Assembly: GCA_030550535.1 (NCBI GenBank) | Contig: JAUQPF010000010.1 | Coordinates: 23,877 to 65,013 of the forward strand | Length of the DNA stretch: 41,137 nt | From: Candidatus Bipolaricaulota bacterium | GTDB lineage: Bacteria; Bipolaricaulota; Bipolaricaulia; Bipolaricaulales; Bipolaricaulaceae | Direction of reading: 5' to 3' | In this document: one piece after another, positions 7,855-15,052 of the stretch | Layout: every line of letters starts with the position of its first letter | How positions within the stretch are numbered: position 1 is the stretch's first letter | The notes under the pieces: generated by a model | Told to the model about the DNA's origin: nothing | What the model saw: only the letters and a program-made list of their open reading frames with translations | The model's database searches: none | Translations under genes and position numbers: made by a program

Positions 7855-8347
7855 AACCGCCAGTTCCAACCTACGCTCAGGATCGTGCTTCCCCCGAACG
7901 GGAGCTCGAGCTTGGGTCCCATGGCCAATCCAGGGGCCAAGGGTACGCTTCCCTGGGCGAGGATGCGGGAGATGCCGAAAAGGCCTCCCTCATGCCGGAA
8001 AAAGACGGCGAGATCCAGCCGGTAGGTCCCGCCGCAGCAGGTCAGTTCGCAAAAGCCCAGCTTTAGATACTCGTACTCCCCTTCTTGGGAGCCTCCGGGG
8101 ACGCGGGAGGGCTCAAAAGCGGTGAGGAACTCCACATACCCGCACGAACTTGAAAACCGGGTCCGACGCGATCTCCTCGTCGTTTTCAAACCAGCCCACG
8201 TACTCGAAGCCCCGGTTGGGCAAAGCGGATACCTGAACTCGTTCGCCCGCCCCATAGGTTCCTGAGCCAAGGAGGGTGCCCGCCCGCGGCGGATCGCTCA
8301 CAAGCTCCACCGTGTAGCGCAGGGTGAGGATGTCACCGGCGGGATGG
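7851..8347 (-). pseudogene. Remnant: InlB-type repeat plus beta-barrel C-terminus
   Basis: Two overlapping minus-strand frames together read as one protein end. The upstream part (from about 8347) has no start codon and encodes LVSDPPRAGTLLGSGTYG followed by GFEYVGWFENDEEIASDP, a Divergent InlB/bacterial repeat (G-Y-x-F-x-G-W). Near 8139 the frame must change by one base to continue as CGYVEFLTAFEPSRVPGG and so on to the end, GGSTILSVGWNWRF. That alternating strand with a terminal Phe is the recognition pattern of outer-membrane barrels. The N-terminus is missing; the frame is closed by TAA just after the GDT1 gene end. It is probably a decayed or truncated surface protein. An assembly indel explains the shift but not the missing front. 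Confidence 0.55.
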
Positions 8348-8357
8348 GCAGCTTACA

Positions 8358-8636
8358 TCAGGGCAGAAGGGTACGGATGACCATGAGGGCCCCTACCCCA
8401 ATGAAAAGAAGGCCAGCCCCGATTTGGACGTACTTGGTGGGGAGGTAGCATCCCAGAAGTCCGCCCAGGAAGGCTCCAAGTAAGCTCACAAGGGAGAGGG
8501 CCAAGGCAGCCCCTAGAAACACGGGCCAGGGAGTGCGGTGCCGCGCGGCCAGTGCGAACACCGCAAGCTGGGTTTTGTCTCCAAGCTCGGCCAGGAACAG
8601 AAGGCCAAAGGTCGTGAACACCAAGCGCCAATCCAT
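8358..8636 (-). CDS. GDT1/TMEM165 (UPF0016) cation transporter, single-domain
   Basis: A 92-residue membrane protein with three hydrophobic segments. The motif AELGDKTQLAVFALA (E-x-G-D-K-T/S) is the ion-binding signature of UPF0016 proteins, which move Mn2+ or Ca2+ out of the cytoplasm. Full-size members have two inverted copies of this unit; here there is one, so a homodimer or a missing partner is implied. The start at 8636 is chosen over a longer frame because GGAGG lies before it and the preceding sequence is polar and non-conserved. It is divergent from the MATE gene. Confidence 0.8.
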   Translation of the reverse strand: MDWRLVFTTFGLLFLAELGDKTQLAVFALAARHRTPWPVFLGAALALSLVSLLGAFLGGLLGCYLPTKYVQIGAGLLFIGVGALMVIRTLLP

Positions 8637-8691
8637 TGCGCCCTCCTCACCCCTTATGCTACCCGGCTTTTTCCTGCCCAAAACAGCGGTT

Positions 8692-8697
8692 TATACT
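8692..8697 (+). promoter_or_regulatory. -10 box of MATE gene, near-leaderless
   Basis: TATACT with nine bases (TGACCCTCT) before the ATG at 8707. The predicted leader is at most about three bases and there is no Shine-Dalgarno. The -35 is a T-rich TTTTTC at suboptimal spacing. Confidence 0.5.
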
Positions 8698-8706
8698 TGA
8701 CCCTCT

Positions 8707-10107
8707 ATGGATCCGATACAAACCCGCGAGCGCATCCTCAACGGTCCCATCCTCAAGACCATGGTTCTTCTGGCTTGGCCGGTGATGGTTACAAGCGCCC
8801 TTCAGGCCCTTTATAACCTCGTGGACGCCTTCTGGCTTGGGCGGCTGGGCACGGCGGCCGTGGCCGCGCCCGGGATGGCCTGGCCCATCCTCTTCTTCTT
8901 CATGTCCTTCGCCGGCGGATTCCAGGCCGCCGGCTCCACCTTCGTGGCCCAATATTTTGGGGCCGGCGACCGCCGCGGCGCCGAGGAATCCGCAAGCCAG
9001 CTCCTGGGCTTTTTGGGCCTCCTCTCCGTGGTTCTGGGAGCTTTGGGGTACAGCCTCGCCCCCACCGTGCTTCGCCTCATCCGCGCCCCCGCTGAGGTGT
9101 TCCCCTTCGCCCTTACCTACCTGCGCATCGAGTGCATGGGGCTTCCCATCATGTTCATGGCCCAGGCGTTCGGCGGGTTCATGGTGGGGCTGGGACAGAC
9201 CCGCTTCCTCATGTACATCAACGCCTCATCCCTCCTTTTGAACGCTGTGCTTGACCCGCTTTTCATCTTTGGCGTGGGCCCATTCCCGGCCCTCGGCGTG
9301 GCCGGCGCGGCCTGGGCCACGGTGCTCTCCCGGGCTGTTGTGGCGGCCATCGGCCTTTTCATCCTTTTTTCCGGCCGAAGGGGGTTGCGCCTCTCTCCGC
9401 GGTATTTGCGACCCAAACTTTTCAAGGTCTTGCCCATCCTGCGGGTGGGTTTGCCCAACGTGCTGGACCAGGCCAGCACTTCGTTTGGCTTTGTGGTCAT
9501 GATGGGGCTCGTGGCCGGTTTCGGCACCACGGTCGTGGCCGCCTACACCGTGGGGAACCGCATCATCAACCTCATCAACGTGGTGAGCTGGGGCGCGGGG
9601 AGCGCCCTTGTGGCCATGATCGGCCAGAATTTGGGGGCCGAGAGGTACGAGCGGGCGGGCCAGGTGGCGCGTCGGGGCATCCTGGCCACGTTCTTGGCCC
9701 TGATCGGCCTCTACGGGCTCACCCTCCTTCTGCGCCGCCCCATGTTTGCCCTGTTCGTGCGCGATCCCGCGGTGATTCAAGAGGGCGTTTGGTACATCAT
9801 GATCTTCGGCATTTCCATCCCGTTCTTTGGCCTTTTTGACGCCGCGGCCGCGGTGTTCCGGGGCGCGGGCCACACCGTGCCCCCTATGCTCATGGCCATC
9901 GTGCGCTTGTGGGGCCTGCGCGTGTTCCTTTCCTGGCTCTTTGGATACCAGCTGGGCTTCGGCACCACGGGGATGTGGGTGGGCATGACCCTGAGCAACG
10001 TCTTGGCCGGGGTGGCCCTGGTGCTTTGGCTGCGACGAGGGACATGGAAGCGGCGGGTGGTGCGCGCCGCTCCGGCCTTGGGCTCCTCCACCCTTACCTC
10101 CAAATAG
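8707..10107 (+). CDS. MATE family efflux transporter
   Basis: A 466-residue protein with about twelve membrane segments in two related halves. The first half starts PILKTMVLLAWPVMVTSALQ and YNLVDAFWLGRLG, the MatE signature; the second begins near KVLPILRVGLPNVLDQ. MATE transporters export cationic drugs and metabolites using H+ or Na+ gradients. The C-terminal about 25 residues are polar and non-conserved. No regulator is adjacent. The substrate cannot be predicted. Confidence 0.93.
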   Translation: MDPIQTRERILNGPILKTMVLLAWPVMVTSALQALYNLVDAFWLGRLGTAAVAAPGMAWPILFFFMSFAGGFQAAGSTFVAQYFGAGDRRGAEESASQLLGFLGLLSVVLGALGYSLAPTVLRLIRAPAEVFPFALTYLRIECMGLPIMFMAQAFGGFMVGLGQTRFLMYINASSLLLNAVLDPLFIFGVGPFPALGVAGAAWATVLSRAVVAAIGLFILFSGRRGLRLSPRYLRPKLFKVLPILRVGLPNVLDQASTSFGFVVMMGLVAGFGTTVVAAYTVGNRIINLINVVSWGAGSALVAMIGQNLGAERYERAGQVARRGILATFLALIGLYGLTLLLRRPMFALFVRDPAVIQEGVWYIMIFGISIPFFGLFDAAAAVFRGAGHTVPPMLMAIVRLWGLRVFLSWLFGYQLGFGTTGMWVGMTLSNVLAGVALVLWLRRGTWKRRVVRAAPALGSSTLTSK

Positions 10108-10125
10108 TCCGGCCTTCCTGCCCCC

Positions 10126-10153
10126 TTGACAGAGGCCCACCCCGCGTTGTACT
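10126..10153 (+). promoter_or_regulatory. Promoter of the ABC importer leader
   Basis: A perfect TTGACA (10126-10131), 16-base spacer, and TGTACT (10148-10153). It is the best -35 in the window. Transcription would start near 10160, just before the first paired element of the structured leader. Confidence 0.7.
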
Positions 10154-10159
10154 TAAGAG

Positions 10160-10304
10160 GCGTGATGGCCGGAAAGCTTTGCGGAAGGGGGGTGATCGCC
10201 GGGGCGAAGGCCTACGTGTGGTACTGGTTCGCATGAGGGCGTGACTCTCTGATTCGGAGAGTCATGCCCATCACCGCAAGCCAAAGCTTGCGGTTTTTTG
10301 TTTT
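10160..10304 (+). ncRNA. Structured 5' leader with terminator (riboswitch-like)
   Basis: About 145 bases between the promoter and the ABC importer genes. A closing stem GTGATGG (10162-10168) with CCATCAC (10268-10274) encloses a weaker GCGAA/TTCGC helix (10204-10232 region) and a long hairpin, 13 pairs including one G-U (10237-10249 with 10257-10269). The 3' strand of the closing stem abuts and shares a base with an intrinsic terminator. GCTTTGCGG (10176-10184) can pair with the terminator's 5' arm, and GGTGAT (10191-10196) can compete for ATCACC. This is the arrangement of a transcriptional riboswitch or attenuator. I could not match it to T-box, SAM, TPP, purine, lysine, fluoride, guanidine or preQ1 consensus. 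The ligand is unknown. Confidence 0.6.
10274..10304 (+). terminator. Intrinsic terminator in the ABC importer leader
   Basis: CCGCAAGC, loop CAAA, GCTTGCGG: a perfect eight-pair stem followed by TTTTTTGTTTT. It lies 15 bases before the ATG of the substrate-binding protein, so it must be bypassed for expression and is very probably regulatory. Confidence 0.88.
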
Positions 10305-10318
10305 ATAAGGGGGTGTGG

Positions 10319-11284
10319 ATGAGGCGAGTTCTTGCGGTGAGCGCGCTTTTGGTGTTCGGGCTTTTGGGGGCCGCGCGGCCCATCCTTATTGGGATCACCC
10401 AGATCGTGGACCATCCCGCCTTGAACGCCGTGCGGGACGGTGTGATCGAGGCCCTGCGTCGGGCCGGCTACGTGGAGGGCCAGAACGTCCAGTACCTCTT
10501 TGCCAACGCCCAAGGTGACTTCTCCGTGGCCATCGCCATCGCCCAGGAGTTCCGAGCCCGCGGCGTGGACCTCGTGGTCTCCATCACCACTCCTTCCTCC
10601 CAGGCCGTGGTCCAAGTGTTCAAGGACACCCACGTTCCCGTGATCTTCTCCGCGGTCACCGATCCTGTAGGCGCGGGGATCACCGCATACCCCAACGTCA
10701 CGGGCGCCTCGGACATGATCGATGTGCGCGCCGATGTGGAGCTCCTCTTGAAGCTTGTTCCTGGCCTGAAGAGACTGGGCCAGGTCTACAACCCAGGGGA
10801 GGCCAACTCCGCCATCCTCACAGAGATGACGAAGAAGGTGTGCGCCGAGCTCGGGATCGAGCTCATCGTGGCGGCGGCGAACGGCACCGCGGAGGTCCCC
10901 TTGGCCGTGCAGTCCCTGGTGGGCCGCGTGGACGCTATCTACTGTACCACCGACAACACCGTGGCCGCTGCTCTGGACGCGGTGGTGGCCGTGTCCAAGG
11001 CCCATAAGATCCCCTTCCTCTTTGCCGACCCCACGAGCCTTGAGCGGGGAGTCCTCATCTGCACGGGGTTTGATTACTTCGACCACGGCCTTCTCACCGG
11101 GGAGATCGTGCTCAAGGTCCTGGGAGGAACCCCGCCCTCCGCCATTCCCTTCGTGCGCCAGGCCGGAACCCAAGTCTGGCTGAACCTCGACGTGGCTCAG
11201 GAGATGGGCCTCGTCTTCCCCGAGGAGGTCAAGAAGCTCGCCACAGGGCTCCTCTTCGGAGGGCAGAGGTTCGTGAAGGAGTGA
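10319..11284 (+). CDS. ABC transporter substrate-binding protein (PF04392 family)
   Basis: A 321-residue periplasmic-binding protein of the ABC_sub_bind family (COG2984). The N-terminus MRRVLAVSALLVFGLLGAARP is a signal peptide without a lipobox. The mature part starts ILIGITQIVDHPALN and runs through GVDLVVSITTPSSQAV, IFSAVTDPVGAGI and NGTAEVPLAVQSL, a type I periplasmic-binding fold. Relatives in some Firmicutes (TrpX) bind aromatic amino acids, but many are uncharacterised. It is the first gene of a three-gene importer under the structured leader. ATG at 10319 is chosen over an upstream in-frame TTG that lies in the terminator T-tract. Confidence 0.9.
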   Translation: MRRVLAVSALLVFGLLGAARPILIGITQIVDHPALNAVRDGVIEALRRAGYVEGQNVQYLFANAQGDFSVAIAIAQEFRARGVDLVVSITTPSSQAVVQVFKDTHVPVIFSAVTDPVGAGITAYPNVTGASDMIDVRADVELLLKLVPGLKRLGQVYNPGEANSAILTEMTKKVCAELGIELIVAAANGTAEVPLAVQSLVGRVDAIYCTTDNTVAAALDAVVAVSKAHKIPFLFADPTSLERGVLICTGFDYFDHGLLTGEIVLKVLGGTPPSAIPFVRQAGTQVWLNLDVAQEMGLVFPEEVKKLATGLLFGGQRFVKE

Positions 11285-11288
11285 GGCC

Positions 11289-12173
11289 GTGCTCTTTTTG
11301 CACGCGGCCGAGCAGGGGCTGATCTATGGGCTCATGGCCCTCGGGGTCTACCTCTCGTTCCGAGTGCTCGCGTTCCCCGATCTCTCCGTGGACGGGACGT
11401 TCCCGCTCGGTGCGGCCGTGGCGGGGATGCTCGTCCTTAGAGGATTCAGCCCCTACCTCGCCCTGCTCGGCGCCCTGGGTGCGGGCCTGGTGGCCGGTGC
11501 CTTCACCGGGGTCCTGGCCACCAGGCTCCGCATCCCCGGACTCCTCGCGGGAGTCCTCACCATGATCATGCTCTATTCCCTGAACCTGCGCATCATGGGC
11601 CGCCCCAACCTCTCCCTTTTGGGAAGGCCTTCAGCCCTGCTGAGCCTGGCCCGCGCCCTCGCCGTTCCCCGCGGCTACGAAATCCTCGTGGCCGCCGGGC
11701 TCTTCGCCGCTTTCGTGCTCGTCCTTCTCCTTTTGTTCCTGCACACCGAGCTCGGAGGAACCCTGCGCGCCGTGGGCCAGAACCCGGAGATGGTGCGGGC
11801 CCTGGGCACGAACCCCGAGAACCTCGTGGTCCTGGGGGTTGCCCTCTCCAACGGGTTTGTGGCCCTCTCCGGCGCCCTGGCCTCCCAGTACTCGGGTTTT
11901 GCTGACGTGGGCATGGGCATCGGCACGATCGTGGCCGGCCTGGCTTCGGTGATGGTGGGCGAGATCCTGCTGCGCCCGCGCGCGATCTTTTCCCACCTTG
12001 TGGCGGTGCTTCTGGGTTCCGTCGTTTACCGGCTCGCCATTTCTTTGGCCCTGCGGTACGGGGCAGCTTTGGGGTTCACCGCCTCCGACTTGCGGTTGCT
12101 CACGGCGCTGGTGGTGCTTGGGGCGCTTGCGGCACCCGCGCTGCGCACGGCCTTGCGAGGAGGTGAGGCCTGA
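11289..12173 (+). CDS. ABC transporter permease (COG4120)
   Basis: A 294-residue inner-membrane permease of the BPD_transp_2/branched-chain-type fold with about eight to nine helices. LGVYLSFRVLAFPDLSVDG near the N-terminus and AVGQNPEMVRALGTN in the cytoplasmic coupling loop are typical of COG4120, the partner of COG2984 binding proteins. It starts at GTG four bases after the previous stop, and its own TGA overlaps the ATG of the ATPase gene. Confidence 0.92.
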   Translation: MLFLHAAEQGLIYGLMALGVYLSFRVLAFPDLSVDGTFPLGAAVAGMLVLRGFSPYLALLGALGAGLVAGAFTGVLATRLRIPGLLAGVLTMIMLYSLNLRIMGRPNLSLLGRPSALLSLARALAVPRGYEILVAAGLFAAFVLVLLLLFLHTELGGTLRAVGQNPEMVRALGTNPENLVVLGVALSNGFVALSGALASQYSGFADVGMGIGTIVAGLASVMVGEILLRPRAIFSHLVAVLLGSVVYRLAISLALRYGAALGFTASDLRLLTALVVLGALAAPALRTALRGGEA

Positions 12174-12970
12174 TGCTCGAGCTCCTCGGGATCACCAAGA
12201 CCTTTGTCCTGGGGGCGGAGCGGGTGGTGGCCCTGGAGGACGTGACTTTGACCCTGGGCGAGGGCGAGGTGGCCACGGTGATCGGCTCCAACGGGGCGGG
12301 AAAGACCACGCTCCTCAACGTGATCGCCGGGACGTGCCGTCCCGACCGGGGGCGGGTGAGGCTGGCCGGCCGGGACATCACCCGCTGGCCCGTGCACAGG
12401 CGGGCCCCCCTTATCGGTCGGGTCTACCAGGATCCCTTGCGGGGAACGGCCGCGCAGATGACGGTTCTGGAGAACCTGGCCTTGGCCAGCCGCAAGGGCG
12501 GCCGAGGCCTTGGCCCCTTGGTGGGCCGACGGAAGCGCCAAATTCTCGGCGCGGCCGTGGCCCAGCTCGGCATGGGCCTGGAAAAGCGCTTGCACGAGCG
12601 GGTGGCCCACCTCTCCGGCGGGGAGCGGCAGGCCCTCACCGTGCTCATGGCCACCCTCACCCGGCCCAAGCTCCTCCTTTTGGACGAGCACACCGCGGCC
12701 CTGGATCCCGCCAACGCCGAGCGCGTCCTCAAGATCACGGAGGATTTGGTGCGGGAATACCGGATCACCACCCTCATGGTCACCCACCGCATGGACCAGG
12801 CCCTGGCCGTGGGCGAGCGGCTGGTGATGATGCACAAAGGGCGGGTGATCCTGGACCTTGGGGCCACGGAAAAGGGGAGGTTGCGGGTGGAGGACTTGGT
12901 GGCCCTTTTCCGGCGCGCAGGGGTGAGCGACGACGCTCTACTTTTGGTGCAAAACGGGGCCTGTGCTTAG
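12173..12970 (+). CDS. ABC transporter ATP-binding protein (COG1101)
   Basis: A 265-residue nucleotide-binding domain. Walker A GSNGAGKT is at 38-45, the Q-loop at VYQDP, the signature LSGGERQALT, Walker B LLLLDEHTAALDP with the catalytic Glu, and the H-loop at MVTHRMDQA. The His after DE (DEHTAALDP) is characteristic of COG1101, the ATPase of this importer type. With the two preceding genes it forms a complete importer. The gene converges with the DUF763 gene across a 60-base gap; GGGCCTG and CAGGCCC near its end could form a weak long hairpin. Confidence 0.93.
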   Translation: MLELLGITKTFVLGAERVVALEDVTLTLGEGEVATVIGSNGAGKTTLLNVIAGTCRPDRGRVRLAGRDITRWPVHRRAPLIGRVYQDPLRGTAAQMTVLENLALASRKGGRGLGPLVGRRKRQILGAAVAQLGMGLEKRLHERVAHLSGGERQALTVLMATLTRPKLLLLDEHTAALDPANAERVLKITEDLVREYRITTLMVTHRMDQALAVGERLVMMHKGRVILDLGATEKGRLRVEDLVALFRRAGVSDDALLLVQNGACA

Positions 12971-13030
12971 GGGCGATAGGAAGCTGGCCCACCTCCTGGT
13001 CGGCCGCCAACCCACCAGCACCGCCAGGCC

Positions 13031-14113
13031 CTAAGGGGAGCGGAAGAGGAGCGGGATGCGCCGCAGCGCCGCAAGCTCCTCCCGCTCCCCGAGCCGGGCC
13101 TGGCGCACCGCCCGCTCCAGGGCCGCGACCGTCCGGTCGTAGGTGGCCCGATCCACGGGGTAGGGTGTGCCGTCCTTTCCGCCGTGGGCGAAGGCGAAGC
13201 GCGCGGGATCCCGGAAGGACGCGGGGGCCCCATGGAGGAGCTCCGCGAGCAGGGCCAAGGCCCGCAGGCCCTTGGCGCCCAACCCTTGCACGCCCAGCAG
13301 CTTCTCAAAGTCCGGGGCTGCGGCCTCGTAGGTGCGCAGGAAAACGCTCTCCAGCCGTTTGGGGTCGAGGTCCGAAAGGAGGAGGGCGTGCCGCTCCGGA
13401 AGCTTCAGCCGTTTCAGGTGACGGAGCTCGGCCGCGAGCTGATCCGGGGGTTTGCGCGCAAGCTCGGGAATGGCCGTCCGCGCGGGCTCGGCTTCCTGGG
13501 CCACGAGGTTCAGGACGAGGTCGGCGCGGGCCCCCACCACCCCTGCGTGGGGCTCCACCACGAAACTTTCTAACCCCTCGGAGAGCCAGTGGTAGCGGCG
13601 GGCCAGGCGCGCGGATTCCCGCATCCCCTGCTGCACCACACACCACCGTCCCTCCCGGTCGAAGAAGAACACGTGGTGGTAGATCTGGAAGCCATCTTGA
13701 AGGGCAGCGGAGTCCACTTTCGCGCTCATGCGCGAGGCGTAGAGGAGAGGCCCGGGTTCAAGGCCCACGCGCTCGGCCTGAAGTTCGATCTCCTTTGGGG
13801 TTTCCCGGGAGGCCGCGCCCTTTCCGCCCGCCGCGCATAGCCCAAGCTCCGGACCGATCTCAGCGAGCGCGAGCTTGAGGGCGCCGCAGGTGGTCGTGGT
13901 GAGGCCGCTGGAGTGCCAGTCAAAGCCCAAAAGGCACCCCAGGGCTTGGAACCAGTGGGGATCGGAGAGACGGCGCAGGATCTCCGCGGTGCCGAACTCC
14001 TCGGCGAGGGCAAGGAGGATGGCCCGGCTCAGGCGGACCATGCGGAGGAAAAGCCAGCGCGGGACGTGACCGCCATGCAGCGGCAGATCGGCGTAACCCG
14101 TGCGCGTGGCCAT
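13031..14113 (-). CDS. DUF763 protein with helix-hairpin-helix
   Basis: A 360-residue DUF763 (PF05559) protein. The N-terminus MATRTGYADLPLHGGHVPRW with TAEILRRLSDPHWFQALGCL and FDWHSSGLTT is diagnostic. The centre has MSAKVDSAALQDGFQIYHH and an FFFDREGRWCVVQQGM strand pair. The segment KLLGVQGLGAKGLRALALL looks like a helix-hairpin-helix, so DNA binding is plausible. The family is mainly archaeal and thermophilic-bacterial and has no proven function. ATG at 14113 overlaps the TGA of the hydrolase gene upstream; an in-frame GTG three bases earlier is equally possible. Confidence 0.88.
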   Translation of the reverse strand: MATRTGYADLPLHGGHVPRWLFLRMVRLSRAILLALAEEFGTAEILRRLSDPHWFQALGCLLGFDWHSSGLTTTTCGALKLALAEIGPELGLCAAGGKGAASRETPKEIELQAERVGLEPGPLLYASRMSAKVDSAALQDGFQIYHHVFFFDREGRWCVVQQGMRESARLARRYHWLSEGLESFVVEPHAGVVGARADLVLNLVAQEAEPARTAIPELARKPPDQLAAELRHLKRLKLPERHALLLSDLDPKRLESVFLRTYEAAAPDFEKLLGVQGLGAKGLRALALLAELLHGAPASFRDPARFAFAHGGKDGTPYPVDRATYDRTVAALERAVRQARLGEREELAALRRIPLLFRSP

Positions 14114-14991
14114 CACTTCCCCCGCCAGAGGAGAACCCCGTTCTCCAAAAAGGCCTCCGCGCGCCCCTCCCGTACCAGGAAGGAAAGCAAAGCGTACACC
14201 GTGGTGCGGGCGAGCAGGAAACCCACGAGGTTTAGGTTCTGCGCGCCAAAGCGTTGAGCTAGGAACCCCACGAGCTCTTCGCCGGAGCGCGGGGTGGACA
14301 CGGCTTTTTCTGTTTCCTCCAAGAGGTCAAGGAGGCGGGTTCGGAACGCCCGGACGGCGGCGCGCACGGCCGCACCCTCCAAGGGAGCGCCGTGCCCCGG
14401 CACCACGACCTCGTGCTCCCCAAGGCCATCCAGGCTCTTTAGGGCTTGCGCCACGTCGTGGCAAAAGGGGATGGGATGCTTGGCGAGGATCTCGGGGGTG
14501 AAGAGGGCGTCAGCACAGAAAAGGATGCCGTTCACCGCCACCCCCACCTGTTCGGGCGCATGTCCCGGGAGAGGCACGATCTTCAAGGGGAGGAGCTCCT
14601 CCGCCTTCTCCTCAAGGGGCCTCACCGTGGGGATGGGCCGGGCCAGGGTGAACTTGGCGAGGAGCTCGGGATGAGGGGAGGCTCCGGCGAAGAGGAAGAG
14701 GGGCTCGAGAAGGGGGTGGCGCATCATGGCCGCCTCCAGGGGAGGGGCCCAGAGGGGGAGCCCTTGGGCCTCCCAAAAGTGGGCACCGCCGAAGTGATCG
14801 GCGTGGGCGTGGGTGAGGACGGCTGCGCGCGGCCGGAGTCCCCGCTCCTCCGCCCAACGCCAAAGCCGCCGGGCCGGGCCCTCGTCCAGTCCGGCATCCA
14901 CGAAAAAGACCTCGCCTTCGGCCACGAGGGCCCCGAGGTTCACCCCGCCCCGCAGGACCCAAACGTTTGGACGCAGGGAAACGATCTCCAT
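14113..14991 (-). CDS. Metallo-beta-lactamase-fold hydrolase
   Basis: A 292-residue MBL-superfamily protein. THAHADHFGG at 60-69 gives His61, His63, Asp65 and His66; later ligands are in PLPGHAPEQVG, LFCADALFT and VVPGHGAPLEG, so the full binuclear site is present. The C-terminal helical part (about residues 215-290) ends in a winged-helix-like LLARTTVYALLSFLVREG, seen in thioesterase-like MBL proteins. The reaction is not predictable; a thioester or lactone substrate is likely. It is upstream of and overlaps the DUF763 gene, and appears to have a leaderless promoter. Confidence 0.88.
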   Translation of the reverse strand: MEIVSLRPNVWVLRGGVNLGALVAEGEVFFVDAGLDEGPARRLWRWAEERGLRPRAAVLTHAHADHFGGAHFWEAQGLPLWAPPLEAAMMRHPLLEPLFLFAGASPHPELLAKFTLARPIPTVRPLEEKAEELLPLKIVPLPGHAPEQVGVAVNGILFCADALFTPEILAKHPIPFCHDVAQALKSLDGLGEHEVVVPGHGAPLEGAAVRAAVRAFRTRLLDLLEETEKAVSTPRSGEELVGFLAQRFGAQNLNLVGFLLARTTVYALLSFLVREGRAEAFLENGVLLWRGK

Positions 14992-15000
14992 TTTCCTTCG

Positions 15001-15006
15001 AGTATA
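15001..15006 (-). promoter_or_regulatory. -10 box of MBL-DUF763 operon, near-leaderless
   Basis: TATACT on the minus strand, nine bases before the ATG at 14991. The purine-rich CGAAGGAAA in between would lie partly upstream of the predicted transcript start. The -35 is poor. Confidence 0.5.
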
Positions 15007-15015
15007 GCGCCCGGA

Positions 15016-15043
15016 TTGCGCGGAGGCCGCGAACCGCTAAACT
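15016..15043 (+). promoter_or_regulatory. Promoter of Nif3-like gene, near-leaderless
   Basis: TTGCGC (15016-15021), 16-base spacer, TAAACT (15038-15043), then nine bases (GCAAGGGAT) to the ATG at 15053. It is back to back with the MBL promoter in a 61-base divergent region. Confidence 0.5.
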
Positions 15044-15052
15044 GCAAGGGAT

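Noticed and set aside
10204-10232. T-box-like GTGGTAC in the ABC importer leader
   Set aside because: Only seven bases match the T-box core, it is not placed next to the terminator, and there is no room for stem I with a specifier loop.
11998-13878. Open plus-strand frame of about 626 codons across the ABC ATPase and DUF763
   Set aside because: Gly/Pro/Arg-rich shadow of the ATPase in another frame and antisense of DUF763; no domain or ribosome site.
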